The notes under the pieces: model-generated
The model's input: the letters and a program-made list of their open reading frames with translations, nothing else
Database searches by the model: none
Told to the model about the DNA's origin: nothing
Program-made: the position numbers and the translations under genes
Assembly: GCF_036488675.1 (NCBI RefSeq)
Contig: NZ_CP133148.1
Coordinates: forward strand, 1-64,000
DNA from: Sinorhizobium chiapasense
Lineage (GTDB): Bacteria; Pseudomonadota; Alphaproteobacteria; Rhizobiales; Rhizobiaceae
DNA length: 64,000 bases
Direction: 5' to 3'
Shown: one piece after another, positions 24,084 to 33,346 of the stretch
Layout of the letters: each line of letters starts with the position of its first letter
Position numbering within the stretch: the first letter of the stretch is position 1

Positions 24084-26309
24084 ATGAGCGAAGCGTCACG
24101 ACTGCAGCGGCGGATCGAGTCCGGTTTCGGCACGGGAGTCCGTGCGGGCGGGGTTGCACCGTCGGCGGCTGACGCCGGAGGCTATTGGCCGGCGCGCGCC
24201 GCCTGCGCCGTCGCAGGTATTGCCGCCGCGGTGATCCTCTTTGCGGCGGGCGCGGCGAACGGCCTTCCCCTCTATTCGGCAATTGTCGCTATGGGCGGCC
24301 TTGCCGGGGCCTTGCTACTTCTGGCCGAGGGCATCGAGGCGTCCGGCGGACGAAGGGGAACGTTACGTGAAACCGCCTCTGATGAAGACTGGCAGCGGTT
24401 TGAAACCTCGGCCCTGCTTTCGACAATTCATGACGGACTTGGCGATCTTGCCGTCGTGCGCACCATGGACGGCCAGATCGTCTACGCCAACACTGTTCTT
24501 CACGAGGTCTGTGCCCGCGTCGACGTGCGCGGACTGACTTGCGCCGCCATAGGCCTGAGCTTCGAGCCGAAGCCCGAGCCAAACCACTATCTTGCACGTA
24601 TCTCGACGCCCAGGGGAATCCGCCTTTACGACTGGCATGACGTGATCGCCCGCGAGCCCGCGACCGGCAGGCTGATGCGTCACAGCATTGCCCGCGACGT
24701 GACCGAGGAGACGCGCGCCGCGCGCGAACGGGAGGAAGCCCGCCGCCGTGCCGAGGAGGCGAGCCGAGCGAAGTCGCGCCTTCTTGCTACCGTCAGCCAC
24801 GAGGTTCGCACGCCACTCTCCGGTATTCTGGGCATGAGTCACCTGCTGAGCCAGACCCGGCTGTCGGCCGAGCAGAAAAACTACCTCGCCGGCATGCAGC
24901 AATCCGGCCACGCATTGGTTCAACTGGTCGAGGATCTGATCGACTTTTCTTCGCTTTCAGCCGGGCGGTTCCAGCTACGCCCGTCGCAGCAGGACCTGCG
25001 CCTCGTCATCGAGAGCGTGGTGGAGATGCTCGCGCACCGCGCGCACGAGAAAGGCATAGAGATCGCCGCCACCGTTGCAGCCGACGTGCCGGCGGTGATG
25101 GTGTTCGATGCTGCACGTCTCAGGCAGGTGTTGTTCAACGTGATCGGCAATGCGGTGAAATTCACTGAGACCGGTGGCGTCCTCGTTGCCGCCGACATTG
25201 CCGACGGCCGCGTCAGAATCCGGATCGACGACACCGGCCCCGGCATGTCGGCCGATGAACTCGGGCGCGTCTTCGAGGAATTCGAGCAGGCAGGGGACGA
25301 TAGTCAGCGCGCCAAGGGAACCGGCCTGGGGCTGGCGATATCGCGCCGGATCATGGAGGCCTTCGGCGGCAGCCTGACCGCTTCAAGCGCCTCCGGTCGA
25401 GGAAGCCGGTTCGAAGTCCGCTTTCCGTTGATCGGGGCGCCTTCCGCCTCCGCACGAGATGGCGTGCTATCTGGCGCGCACGTGCTGGTGCTGGCTCCCG
25501 ATGGCCCGGTCTCGAACGCGCTCGCCGCAACGATTACGACGCTTTGCGGCGTGTGTCACCGCGCACCGACGCTTGCCGCCGCCGACGCCATCATCGCCGC
25601 CGTCTTGTCGAACGACTTGCCGCTGACCGATATCATCGTTGACCATCGCCATTCGGAGCAGTTCCGCCGTCTCCTTGCGCTACGACCGGAGATCGCCGGC
25701 CTCAAGCTGCGCCGGACCTACCTTATCAACCCGGAGGAGCGCACCGCTCACCCGGTGAATCAGATCGACGGCTATGAGGCATGGCTTGTCCGCCCCTTGC
25801 GTGAAAAGTCGCTGGTGGAGGTTCTGCTCGGGCGGCTGAAGGGCATCGAGAAACGGGACGCGATCAACGATAACCGGCCGATCCTCCGGGAGGCGTTGCC
25901 GCCGGGCGAACGGGGCGATCACGATATTCTCCTTGCCGAGGACGATCCGGTCAATGCACTCATCTTGCGGACGATTCTTCGTCGGGCGGGCTATATGGTG
26001 CGCCACGTTGGCGATTTCACCAGCCTGGATCGCGCATTGCACGATCCTGACGAAGCCGTGCGCGAGAGGCCACGCCTGATCCTCACCGACCTCAACATGC
26101 CAGGTGGCGATGGCCTGATGATGCTGAAGCGGCTGCGCGAACAGGAAACGGCCGGGCGGCGCCGCCGGCTGCCCGTTATCGTCCTGACGTCGGATACACA
26201 CGGTGACCTGCACGAACTCCTGCTCGCGGCCGGAGCGGACTCGGTATTGCCGAAGCCGCCGGAACCGGTGCGCCTGACCGCCGAAATTGCACGCCTTCTC
26301 GAAGCCTGA
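24084..26309 (+). CDS. Hybrid sensor histidine kinase/response regulator
   Basis: A 741-residue membrane kinase. Order: two transmembrane helices (about 37-58 and 62-81), a PAS-like sensor region (about 100-205), a helical linker, HisKA with His239 in SHEVRTPLSG, HATPase_c with N, G1 (DDTGPGMS) and G2 (GTGLGLAI) boxes, a degenerate receiver (about 465-590) and a C-terminal receiver with phosphoacceptor Asp669 (LTDLNMPGGDG) and Lys in LPKPPEP. The first receiver has Arg (VRPL) where the conserved Lys is expected, so it is probably inactive. ATG 24084 is used; an in-frame TTG at 24063 is possible. The output is unknown; olsB follows but is separated by repeats. Confidence 0.88.
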   Translation: MSEASRLQRRIESGFGTGVRAGGVAPSAADAGGYWPARAACAVAGIAAAVILFAAGAANGLPLYSAIVAMGGLAGALLLLAEGIEASGGRRGTLRETASDEDWQRFETSALLSTIHDGLGDLAVVRTMDGQIVYANTVLHEVCARVDVRGLTCAAIGLSFEPKPEPNHYLARISTPRGIRLYDWHDVIAREPATGRLMRHSIARDVTEETRAAREREEARRRAEEASRAKSRLLATVSHEVRTPLSGILGMSHLLSQTRLSAEQKNYLAGMQQSGHALVQLVEDLIDFSSLSAGRFQLRPSQQDLRLVIESVVEMLAHRAHEKGIEIAATVAADVPAVMVFDAARLRQVLFNVIGNAVKFTETGGVLVAADIADGRVRIRIDDTGPGMSADELGRVFEEFEQAGDDSQRAKGTGLGLAISRRIMEAFGGSLTASSASGRGSRFEVRFPLIGAPSASARDGVLSGAHVLVLAPDGPVSNALAATITTLCGVCHRAPTLAAADAIIAAVLSNDLPLTDIIVDHRHSEQFRRLLALRPEIAGLKLRRTYLINPEERTAHPVNQIDGYEAWLVRPLREKSLVEVLLGRLKGIEKRDAINDNRPILREALPPGERGDHDILLAEDDPVNALILRTILRRAGYMVRHVGDFTSLDRALHDPDEAVRERPRLILTDLNMPGGDGLMMLKRLREQETAGRRRRLPVIVLTSDTHGDLHELLLAAGADSVLPKPPEPVRLTAEIARLLEA

Positions 26310-26315
26310 AGAGCT

Positions 26316-26391
26316 ACTGCATGCTTCCGTAAATCGTTGCCGATTCAAGGATAGAAACATGCGGCAATTCAAAGTGCTGTAAGTCTTTGAA
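26316..26391 (+). repeat. RIME-like mosaic repeat, copy b (partial)
   Basis: Contains the first hairpin (CGTAAATCGTTGCCGATTCAAGG) only approximately and the CATGCGGCAATTCAAAGTGCTG block; the second hairpin with GACGCGCGGCGC is missing. Begins 7 bases after the kinase stop. Confidence 0.65.
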
Positions 26392-26394
26392 TCT

Positions 26395-26447
26395 ACGCAT
26401 CGTGCTTTCCGAAAATCGATTCCGATTTTCGGGCCGATGCGCTAGCG
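26395..26447. repeat. Short palindrome (GAAAATCGATTCCGATTTTC)
   Basis: The core GAAAATCGATTCCGATTTTC is flanked by GCATCG and CGATGC arms. Same family as 20316-20366. It abuts the RIME-like copy b. Confidence 0.65.
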
Positions 26448-26495
26448 TCCGGTACGCCGGCCATCCCCGCGATGCTGGGGTTGTAAGCCGTCCCG

Positions 26496-26513
26496 GTGTC
26501 ACTATCTTGTAGC
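26496..26513 (+). promoter_or_regulatory. Weak candidate Pho box upstream of olsB
   Basis: GTGTCAC and TTGTAGC, 4 bases apart, are a degenerate match to the PhoB repeat (two CTGTCAT units 11 bases apart). Only the first half-site is reasonable. Listed because ornithine-lipid synthesis in Sinorhizobium rises under phosphate limitation. Confidence 0.25.
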
Positions 26514-26564
26514 ACAAACGTGGTTTAAGCCCGGCAGGCACACAGGCGATTCGGGATAACACGG

Positions 26565-27455
26565 ATGACGATCGAACTTCTGGATTCGACGAACGTGATT
26601 GACACTCCACAGGCTTGCATCCGCAAGACGATTGCGACCCCGGCAACCGATGTTCTCGGGCGGATCGCCAATCTCGAGACGCGGCTTGCCCGCTCCGCCG
26701 CCGAGGTCGATGCTGCACAGGCGGTACGCTACAAGGTCTTCGTCGAGGAGATGAAGGCGCAGGTGGGGCCGGATGCCGAGCGGCGCAAGCGCGACGTCGA
26801 CAGCTGGGATTCGATTTGCGATCATCTGCTGGTTCTCGATACGTCGATCGAAGGCGATCCGGAAGACCAGATCGTCGGCACATATCGGCTGTTGCGGCAG
26901 GACGTCGCTGAACGGGCCGGCGGCTTCTACTCGGCTTCGGAGTTTGCAATCGCCGAACTGCTTGCGCGCCATCCGGGCAAGCGTTTCATGGAACTCGGCC
27001 GCTCCTGCGTGCTGCCGGACTATCGGACGAAGCGAACCGTCGAACTGCTCTGGCAGGGCAATTGGGCCTACGCGTTGAAACATGGCGTCGACGCGATGTT
27101 CGGATGCGGCTCGTTCCCGGGGGTCGTTCCGGAAGAGCACGCGTTGGCGCTCTCCTTCCTGCACCACAATGTTCTTGCCCAGGGTGAATGGGCGGTTTCC
27201 GCTCGGCCGGAGCTTCATCGGACCATGGACCTGATGCCCTCGGAAGCAATCAACCCGAAGAAGGCGCTTTCTGCTCTTCCGCCGCTGATCAAGGGCTACA
27301 TGCGGCTCGGTGCGATGGTCGGCGACGGCGCTGTCGTCGATCATGCTTTCCGCACGACCGACGTGTTGATCGTGTTGCCCATCAGCAATATTTCCGGTCG
27401 CTACCTCAACTACTACGGCGCAGACGCCGGGCGGTTTTCTTCGACCATCTCCTGA
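26565..27455 (+). CDS. olsB: L-ornithine N-alpha-acyltransferase (ornithine lipid synthesis)
   Basis: OlsB transfers a 3-hydroxyacyl group from ACP to ornithine, giving lyso-ornithine lipid, which OlsA then acylates. The 296-residue protein has the GNAT-like hemolysin/N-acyltransferase fold: AQAVRYKVFVEEMKAQVGP near the start, DHLLVLD, IVGTYRLLRQDVA, the FMELGRSCVLPDYR core and GVDAMFGCGSFPG. Its position beside tme and mutS matches the S. meliloti olsB locus as I recall it. It starts ATG 26565. olsA is in the same window at 42168. A second, separate transcription unit (candidate sRNA) begins about 160 bases downstream. Confidence 0.92.
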   Translation: MTIELLDSTNVIDTPQACIRKTIATPATDVLGRIANLETRLARSAAEVDAAQAVRYKVFVEEMKAQVGPDAERRKRDVDSWDSICDHLLVLDTSIEGDPEDQIVGTYRLLRQDVAERAGGFYSASEFAIAELLARHPGKRFMELGRSCVLPDYRTKRTVELLWQGNWAYALKHGVDAMFGCGSFPGVVPEEHALALSFLHHNVLAQGEWAVSARPELHRTMDLMPSEAINPKKALSALPPLIKGYMRLGAMVGDGAVVDHAFRTTDVLIVLPISNISGRYLNYYGADAGRFSSTIS

Positions 27456-27582
27456 GCGGCGGACTGCAGTATTAACCAGTTGTTAAGGATGTGTTTGACT
27501 TTCCTTGTTGAAAGGTCGAAGTGTATTTCTATGGTTGATCTGGATTTCATGACGAAGGAATGTAAAAAATAAAGGGAAAGAT

Positions 27583-27610
27583 TTGCAGTGCGTCTGGGGG
27601 CGCGTATATT
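27583..27610 (+). promoter_or_regulatory. Candidate sigma-70 promoter of an intergenic RNA
   Basis: TTGCAG (27583-27588) and TATATT (27605-27610), 16 bases apart, lie between olsB and tme with no open frame behind them. Together with the terminator at 27667-27706 they define a short transcription unit. Confidence 0.45.
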
Positions 27611-27616
27611 GCAGTC

Positions 27617-27706
27617 AATTTCCTCGCATTTTTATGACCTAAGCGATGGATCTGCCATAATGTATTGAGCCCACTTCCTTTTGCCGGAGAAGTGGGCTCT
27701 TGTTTT
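27617..27706 (+). ncRNA. Candidate small RNA between olsB and tme
   Basis: The stretch is bounded upstream by TTGCAG-N16-TATATT and downstream by an excellent intrinsic terminator, GAGCCCACTTC (27667-27677) with GAAGTGGGCTC (27689-27699), followed by TTGTTTT. The predicted transcript is about 90 bases. No convincing open frame with a ribosome-binding site lies inside. The terminator is over 210 bases from the olsB stop, so it is not simply the olsB terminator; an olsB 3' UTR ending here is the alternative. Start point is approximate. Confidence 0.5.
27667..27706 (+). terminator. Strong intrinsic terminator
   Basis: An 11-bp perfect stem, GAGCCCACTTC / GAAGTGGGCTC, with an 11-base loop and a T-rich tail (TTGTTTTATT). 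Terminates either the candidate small RNA or a long olsB transcript. Confidence 0.85.
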
Positions 27707-27796
27707 ATTGGGATTCTGTGTGCCATTGCTGTACGTTCCGCCAAGCAATGTTTGCGGCCGAAACAGCAAGTGTCTCGAAATCGTGCATCGTTTGTC

Positions 27797-27901
27797 ACTG
27801 CATGCCTCCTTAAATCGACCTCGATTTAAGGACAAAGACATGCAGCAATTCAAAGTGCTACAGCGACCTTTGCGCGTCTGATAAGACGCGCGGCGCTGTA
27901 G
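27797..27901 (+). repeat. RIME-like mosaic repeat, copy c
   Basis: Full-length: CCTTAAATCGACCTCGATTTAAGG hairpin (given in family terms), CATGCAGCAATTCAAAGTGCTACAGC, then GATAAGACGCGCGGCGCTGTAG. It ends three bases before the tme stop codon on the other strand. Confidence 0.85.
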
Positions 27902-27904
27902 CCG

Positions 27905-30190
27905 TCAGGTCCCGGCATTGTAGGCGGCGATTGCAGCCATGTTGACAATGTCCGAATCCTTGGCCGACATCGACGCGATCTGCACCGACTTGTCGAGGCC
28001 GACGAGCAGCGGGCCGATAACCGTCGAACCGCCGAGTTCCTGGAGCATCTTGGTCGATATCGAGGCGGAGTGGAACGCCGGCATGACCAAGACGTTGGCG
28101 GTGCCGGAAAGCCGGCAGAACGGATATTGCTCCATGACCCGGGCATTGAGCGCCACGTCGGCCGCCATTTCGCCGTCGTATTCGAAATCGACGCGGCGCT
28201 TGTCGAGGATCTTCACCGCTTCACGCACCCTTTCGGAGCGTTCGCCCGAGGGGTGGCCGAAGGTCGAATAGGCGAGCATCGCGACGCGCGGCACATAGCC
28301 AAGGCGCTTGGCGAGCCCGGCGGCTTCCTCGGCGATGTCGGCCAGTTCCTCGGCCGTCGGCATGTCGTGGACCGCGGTGTCGGCGACGAGTACCGTGCGG
28401 CCGCGGCAGAGCGCGAGCGATACGCCGATGACCCGGTGACCGGGCTTGGCGTCGATGCAGCGGCGCACGTCTTCGAGCGCCGTCGAATAGTTGCGCGTCA
28501 GGCCCGTCACCATGCCGTCGGCGTCGCCGAGCGCCACCATGCAGGCAGCGAAGTGGTTGCGGTCGTTGTTGATCAGCCGCTGCACGTCGCGGAAAAGGTA
28601 GCCCTTGCGCTGGAGCCGGGCATAGAGGAAATCGGTATAGGCGCCGACGCGCTTGGAGAGGCGTGCGTTGACGATCTGGATGCCGGCACGGTTGAGGTCG
28701 ATGCCTTCCCGCTCGGCGGTTTCGCGCATCTGCTCCTCGCGCCCGAGCAGGATTGCCGTGCCGAGCGCCTGGTTGGCATAGGCGATCGCGGAGCGCATCA
28801 TCTGCACTTCCTCGCCTTCGGCAAAGACGATGCGCTTCGGCTGGCGGCGGACGCGTTCGAAGATGCGCTGCAGCGTCGAGGCGATCGGGTCGCGCCGCGC
28901 CGAAAGCTGCTGCCCATAGGCGTTGAGATCCTCGATCGGCTTGCGCGCGACGCCCGTTTCCATGGCTGCCTTCGCAACGGCAATCGGGATCGCCGAGATG
29001 AGGCGCGGATCGAAGGGAACAGGAATGATGTATTGCGGCCCGAAGCGTGGCCGGTTGCCTTGGTAGGCGGCGGCGACGTCGTCCGGCACGTCCTCCTTCG
29101 CAAGACTCGCAAGGGCTTCCGCCGCAGCGATCTTCATGGCGTCGTTGATCGTCGAGGCGCGCACGTCGAGGGCGCCGCGGAAGATATAGGGGAAGCCGAG
29201 AACGTTGTTGACCTGGTTCGCGTAGTCGGAACGGCCGGTCGCGACGATCGCGTCGTCGCGGATGCGGGCGACTTCCTCCGGCGTGATTTCGGGATCCGGA
29301 TTGGCCATGGCGAAGATGATCGGTTTCGGCGCCATCGAAAGCACCATCTCCGTCGAAAGCGCACCCTTCGCGGACAGTCCGAAGAACACGTCGGCACCCT
29401 CCAGCGCCTCGGCCAGCGTCCGGCGGTCGGTGTCGACCGCGTGCGCCGATTTCCACTGGTTCATCCCGTCCGTGCGACCCTTGTAGATCACGCCCTTGGT
29501 ATCGCAGAGAATGACGTTTTCCCCGTTGAAACCCATCGCCTTGATGAGCTCGATGCAGGCGATGGCCGCAGCGCCCGCGCCGTTGCAGACGAGCTTGGTC
29601 GTCTTGAAGTCACGCCCGGTAAGCGCCAGCGCGTTGATAAGGCCGGCGGCGGCAATGATCGCGGTGCCATGCTGGTCGTCATGGAATACCGGAATGTCCA
29701 TGACCTCGCGCAGCCGCTGCTCGATGATGAAACAGTCCGGCGCCTTGATGTCCTCGAGGTTGATGCCCCCGAAAGACGGGCCGAGAAAGCGCACGCAGTT
29801 GACGAATTCGTCGACATTCTCCGTATCGACTTCGAGGTCGATCGAATCGACGTCGGCAAACCGCTTGAACAGGACAGACTTGCCTTCCATGACCGGCTTC
29901 GAGGCAAGCGCACCGAGATTGCCGAGGCCGAGGATCGCCGTACCGTTGGAAATCACCGCGACCATGTTGCCGCGCGTCGTGTAGTCATAGGCGGTTGCCG
30001 GGTCTTCGGCGATCGCCTTCACGGGCACGGCGACGCCGGGCGAGTAGGCGAGCGACAGGTCGCGCTGCGTCGCCATCGCCTTTGTCGGGGCGATCTCCAG
30101 TTTTCCGGGCCGACCTTGTGAGTGAAAATCGAGCGCTTCCTGGGCGGTGACGCTTGTCACCGTGCGGTCGGTCTTGTCGGTAGCCGGCAT
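27905..30190 (-). CDS. tme: NADP-dependent malic enzyme with phosphotransacetylase-like domain
   Basis: Oxidatively decarboxylates malate to pyruvate. The 761-residue protein has the malic domain (about 20-165: AYSPGVAVPV, GNLGALASKPVMEGKS, FHDDQHGTA), the NAD(P)-binding domain (GAGAAAIACIEL near 200) and a C-terminal phosphotransacetylase-like domain (about 440-755, ending PLLVGLDKSVQIASMSAKDSDIVNM, given in part). In S. meliloti this neighbourhood (olsB-tme-mutS) holds the NADP-type enzyme Tme rather than the NAD-type Dme needed for symbiosis; the assignment rests on that context. Pta-domain enzymes of this type have no known acetyltransferase activity; the domain is thought to be regulatory and to set oligomerisation. 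Divergent from mutS. Confidence 0.9.
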   Translation of the reverse strand: MPATDKTDRTVTSVTAQEALDFHSQGRPGKLEIAPTKAMATQRDLSLAYSPGVAVPVKAIAEDPATAYDYTTRGNMVAVISNGTAILGLGNLGALASKPVMEGKSVLFKRFADVDSIDLEVDTENVDEFVNCVRFLGPSFGGINLEDIKAPDCFIIEQRLREVMDIPVFHDDQHGTAIIAAAGLINALALTGRDFKTTKLVCNGAGAAAIACIELIKAMGFNGENVILCDTKGVIYKGRTDGMNQWKSAHAVDTDRRTLAEALEGADVFFGLSAKGALSTEMVLSMAPKPIIFAMANPDPEITPEEVARIRDDAIVATGRSDYANQVNNVLGFPYIFRGALDVRASTINDAMKIAAAEALASLAKEDVPDDVAAAYQGNRPRFGPQYIIPVPFDPRLISAIPIAVAKAAMETGVARKPIEDLNAYGQQLSARRDPIASTLQRIFERVRRQPKRIVFAEGEEVQMMRSAIAYANQALGTAILLGREEQMRETAEREGIDLNRAGIQIVNARLSKRVGAYTDFLYARLQRKGYLFRDVQRLINNDRNHFAACMVALGDADGMVTGLTRNYSTALEDVRRCIDAKPGHRVIGVSLALCRGRTVLVADTAVHDMPTAEELADIAEEAAGLAKRLGYVPRVAMLAYSTFGHPSGERSERVREAVKILDKRRVDFEYDGEMAADVALNARVMEQYPFCRLSGTANVLVMPAFHSASISTKMLQELGGSTVIGPLLVGLDKSVQIASMSAKDSDIVNMAAIAAYNAGT

Positions 30191-30292
30191 GTTTCCTCAA
30201 CCTCCTGTGGGCGACCGCCGAGGTCAGCCTCTTTGTTATTGTCGTCTATAAATGCTTGCGGATAGTGTGACATCTCTTTTTTTGGAACAATC

Positions 30293-33040
30293 ATGAATTT
30301 CGTGACAGACCCATCGAGCCGCACGGGCGATGTCCTTTCCGTGTCCGATCTGGCAAGCGAGGAGAGCCGCTCAACCGCGACTCCGATGATGGAGCAGTAC
30401 ATCGAGATCAAGGCGAACAATCCGGATTCGCTGTTGTTCTACCGGATGGGCGACTTCTACGAACTGTTCTTCCAGGATGCGGTCGAAGCCTCGCGTGCGC
30501 TCGGGATTACCCTGACGAAGCGCGGCCAGCACTTGGGGCAGGAGATCCCGATGTGCGGCGTGCCGGTTCACGCGGCCGACGATTATCTGCAGAAGCTGAT
30601 CGCCGTTGGTTTCCGTGTCGCCGTCTGCGAACAGGTCGAGGATCCGGCCGAAGCGAAGAAGCGCGGCAGCAAGTCGGTCGTGCGCCGCGACGTTGTCCGG
30701 CTGGTGACGCCGGGAACGATCACCGAGGACAAGCTGCTTTCGCCGGCAGAATCGAACTATCTGATGGCGCTGGCCCGTATCCGCAGCGGCTCAGAACCGG
30801 CCTATGCGCTTGCCTGGATCGACATATCGACGGGCATCTTCCGACTTGCCGAGACGGCCGAAGGCCGCCTGCTTGCCGATATACTGCGGATCGAGCCGCG
30901 TGAACTGATCCTGCCGGATACCGTCTTTCACGACCCGGAACTCCGGCCGGTTTTCGACGTGCTCGGCCGGGTGGCGGTGCCGCAGCCGGCGGTGCTGTTC
31001 GACAGCGCGACGGCCGAAGGCCGTATTGCCCGCTATTACGGCGTGAAGACCCTTGACGGCTTCGGCACCTTCTCGCGCGCCGAGCTCGCGGCGGCCTCGG
31101 CGGCGATCTCCTATGTCGAGAAGACCCAGCTTGCCGAACGTCCGGCGCTCGGGATTCCGGAGCGGGAAAGCGCCGCCTCGACGCTCTTCATCGATCCGGC
31201 GACCCGCGCCAACCTGGAACTGGTCAAGACGCTTTCCGGCGCCCGCGAGGGAACGTTGCTCAGGGCCCTCGACCGGACGGTGACGAGCGGCGGCGCACGG
31301 CTTCTTGCGGAGCGGCTGATGTCGCCGCTGACCGATCCCGATCGGATCAACACGCGGCTCGATGCCATTGAGGTCCTGGCCGACCAGCCGTCTTTTACGA
31401 CGGATCTGCGCGACGCCCTGCGGCGCACGCCCGACATGCCGCGCGCGCTGTCGCGGCTGGCGCTCGGCCGTGGTGGCCCGCGCGACCTTGGCGCGATCCA
31501 GGCCGGGCTTCGGGCCGCAGCAGCGATATCGGCGCTATTGTCGCGCGGCAGCCTGTCGCCGGAACTGACCGAGGCGCATGCCGCGATCATGGCATTGCCG
31601 GAGGCGTTGCTGGTGAGGCTCGAGTCGATGCTGGCCGAAGAACTCCCGCTGTTGAAGCGCGACGGCGGCTTCGTGCGCGAGGGAGCGCATGACGAACTCG
31701 ACGAGATGCGGGCGTTGCGGGACCAGTCGCGCCGGGTGATCGCCGGCCTGCAGCTGCAATATTGCGAGGAAACCGGGATCAAATCGCTGAAGATCAAGCA
31801 CAACAACGTGCTTGGTTATTTCATCGAGGTGACTGCGGGAAATGCCGGCGCGATGATTGACACGGACGCAGGGCGCGCGCGCTTCATACACCGTCAGACC
31901 ATGGCGAATGCCATGCGCTTCACGACGACCGAGCTCGCGGAGCTCGAAACCAAGATCGCCAATGCGGCGGACCGTGCCCTTGCGATCGAACTCGAAGCGT
32001 TCGAGGCGCTGGCGGGCGAGGTCGTTGCACATGCCGAGGCGATCAAGGCGGCGGCGCTGGCGCTCGCGACGCTCGATGTGTCGACCGGCCTCGCCGTCCT
32101 TGCCGAAGAGCAGAACTACGCACGCCCCGCGGTCGACCGCTCGCGGATGTTTACGATCGACGGCGGGCGCCATCCTGTCGTCGAGCAGGCGCTCCGGCGT
32201 CAGGCAGCCAACGCCTTCGTCGCCAACGGTTGCGACCTGTCGCCGCCGGACGGTCACGACGGCGGGGCGATCTGGCTGCTCACCGGCCCCAACATGGGCG
32301 GTAAATCGACCTTCCTGCGCCAGAATGCGCTGATTGCGATCATGGCGCAGATGGGGTCGTTCGTCCCGGCAGCGGCGGCGCATATCGGCATCGTCGACCG
32401 GCTTTTTTCCCGCGTCGGCGCGTCCGACGATCTCGCCCGCGGCCGCTCGACCTTCATGGTCGAAATGGTCGAGACGGCGGCAATCCTCAATCAGGCGACG
32501 GACCGTTCGCTGGTGATCCTCGACGAGATCGGCCGCGGCACCGCGACCTTCGACGGCCTGTCGATTGCCTGGGCGGCGGTCGAGCACCTGCACGAGGTCA
32601 ATCGATGCCGCGGGCTTTTTGCCACCCATTTCCACGAGCTGACAGTGCTTTCCGAAAAGCTCGGCCGTCTCTCGAACGCGACGATGCGGGTCAAGGAATG
32701 GGACGGTGACGTGATCTTCCTGCACGAGGTCGGTCCCGGTGCCGCCGATCGGTCCTATGGCATCCAGGTCGCGCGGCTCGCCGGCCTGCCGGCGTCGGTC
32801 GTCGCGCGGGCCAAGGACGTGCTCGCCAAGCTCGAGGACGCCGACCGCAAGAATCCGGCAAGCCAGCTGATCGACGATCTGCCGCTTTTCCAGGTCGCCA
32901 TACGGCGCGAGGAAGCGGCAACGAGGGCCGGCCCTTCGAAGGTCGAAGAGGCGCTGAAGGCGCTCAATCCCGACGACATGACGCCGCGCGATGCCCTCGA
33001 CGCGCTCTATTCGTTGAAGAAACAACTGGGCGCCGCCTGA
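30293..33040 (+). CDS. mutS: DNA mismatch repair protein MutS
   Basis: MutS detects mismatches and recruits MutL. The 915-residue protein has the mismatch-recognition Phe-x-Glu motif (FYELFFQDA, near residue 52), the connector, lever and clamp regions, and the ABC ATPase with Walker [10 protein letters not shown] at 665-673, the [12 protein letters not shown]alker B region and THFHEL. The N-terminal extension before the [11 protein letters not shown] start of the fold is about 30 residues. It diverges from tme across 102 bases and is followed by a RIME-like element and glnD. Confidence 0.97.
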   Translation: MNFVTDPSSRTGDVLSVSDLASEESRSTATPMMEQYIEIKANNPDSLLFYRMGDFYELFFQDAVEASRALGITLTKRGQHLGQEIPMCGVPVHAADDYLQKLIAVGFRVAVCEQVEDPAEAKKRGSKSVVRRDVVRLVTPGTITEDKLLSPAESNYLMALARIRSGSEPAYALAWIDISTGIFRLAETAEGRLLADILRIEPRELILPDTVFHDPELRPVFDVLGRVAVPQPAVLFDSATAEGRIARYYGVKTLDGFGTFSRAELAAASAAISYVEKTQLAERPALGIPERESAASTLFIDPATRANLELVKTLSGAREGTLLRALDRTVTSGGARLLAERLMSPLTDPDRINTRLDAIEVLADQPSFTTDLRDALRRTPDMPRALSRLALGRGGPRDLGAIQAGLRAAAAISALLSRGSLSPELTEAHAAIMALPEALLVRLESMLAEELPLLKRDGGFVREGAHDELDEMRALRDQSRRVIAGLQLQYCEETGIKSLKIKHNNVLGYFIEVTAGNAGAMIDTDAGRARFIHRQTMANAMRFTTTELAELETKIANAADRALAIELEAFEALAGEVVAHAEAIKAAALALATLDVSTGLAVLAEEQNYARPAVDRSRMFTIDGGRHPVVEQALRRQAANAFVANGCDLSPPDGHDGGAIWLLTGPNMGGKSTFLRQNALIAIMAQMGSFVPAAAAHIGIVDRLFSRVGASDDLARGRSTFMVEMVETAAILNQATDRSLVILDEIGRGTATFDGLSIAWAAVEHLHEVNRCRGLFATHFHELTVLSEKLGRLSNATMRVKEWDGDVIFLHEVGPGAADRSYGIQVARLAGLPASVVARAKDVLAKLEDADRKNPASQLIDDLPLFQVAIRREEAATRAGPSKVEEALKALNPDDMTPRDALDALYSLKKQLGAA

Positions 33041-33120
33041 TCGTTCCCGAGGACGAGCATTGACCGGGTAGTTGCATGTTGCGCCGATTTTCCCTGTTAT
33101 TTGCCGGACAGAAAGGCTAT

Positions 33121-33222
33121 ACAGCGCCGCGTGTCTTTCAGACGCACAAAGGTCGCTGTAGCACTTTAACTTGCCGCTTGTTTTTATCCTCAAATCGCTC
33201 TGATTTAAGGAAACATGCGGTG
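33121..33222 (-). repeat. RIME-like mosaic repeat, copy d
   Basis: Reverse orientation: CAGCGCCGCG...GACGCACAAAGG, GCTGTAGCACTTTAACTTGCCG, then the CCTCAAATCG/TGATTTAAGG hairpin. It fills most of the 306-base mutS-glnD gap; the rest shows no gene. Confidence 0.8.
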
Positions 33223-33346
33223 GGCGCAAAGGACGTGGCATTGTGAAAATGCTGCATGTTTCCGGCCGGTCCACGGCGACATGCAGGAGCGCTGGCAGAT
33301 GCAGCGGAATACCCAACCAGTCGGACAGGACGCCCCTCGGCACTTC

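Noticed and set aside
28070..30121. Long open frame (683 codons) opposite tme, and similar ones opposite rpoN (14236-16263), mutS (31535-33811) and rph (6752-8266)
   Set aside because: They are antisense shadows of strongly conserved genes, rich in Arg, His, Asp and Gly as expected from the GC-rich complement, with no family motifs or ribosome-binding sites.
33215..33346. N-terminal extension of GlnD by 44 residues
   Set aside because: It begins in the RIME-like repeat, has no similarity to GlnD, and ATG 33347 gives the usual 949 residues.
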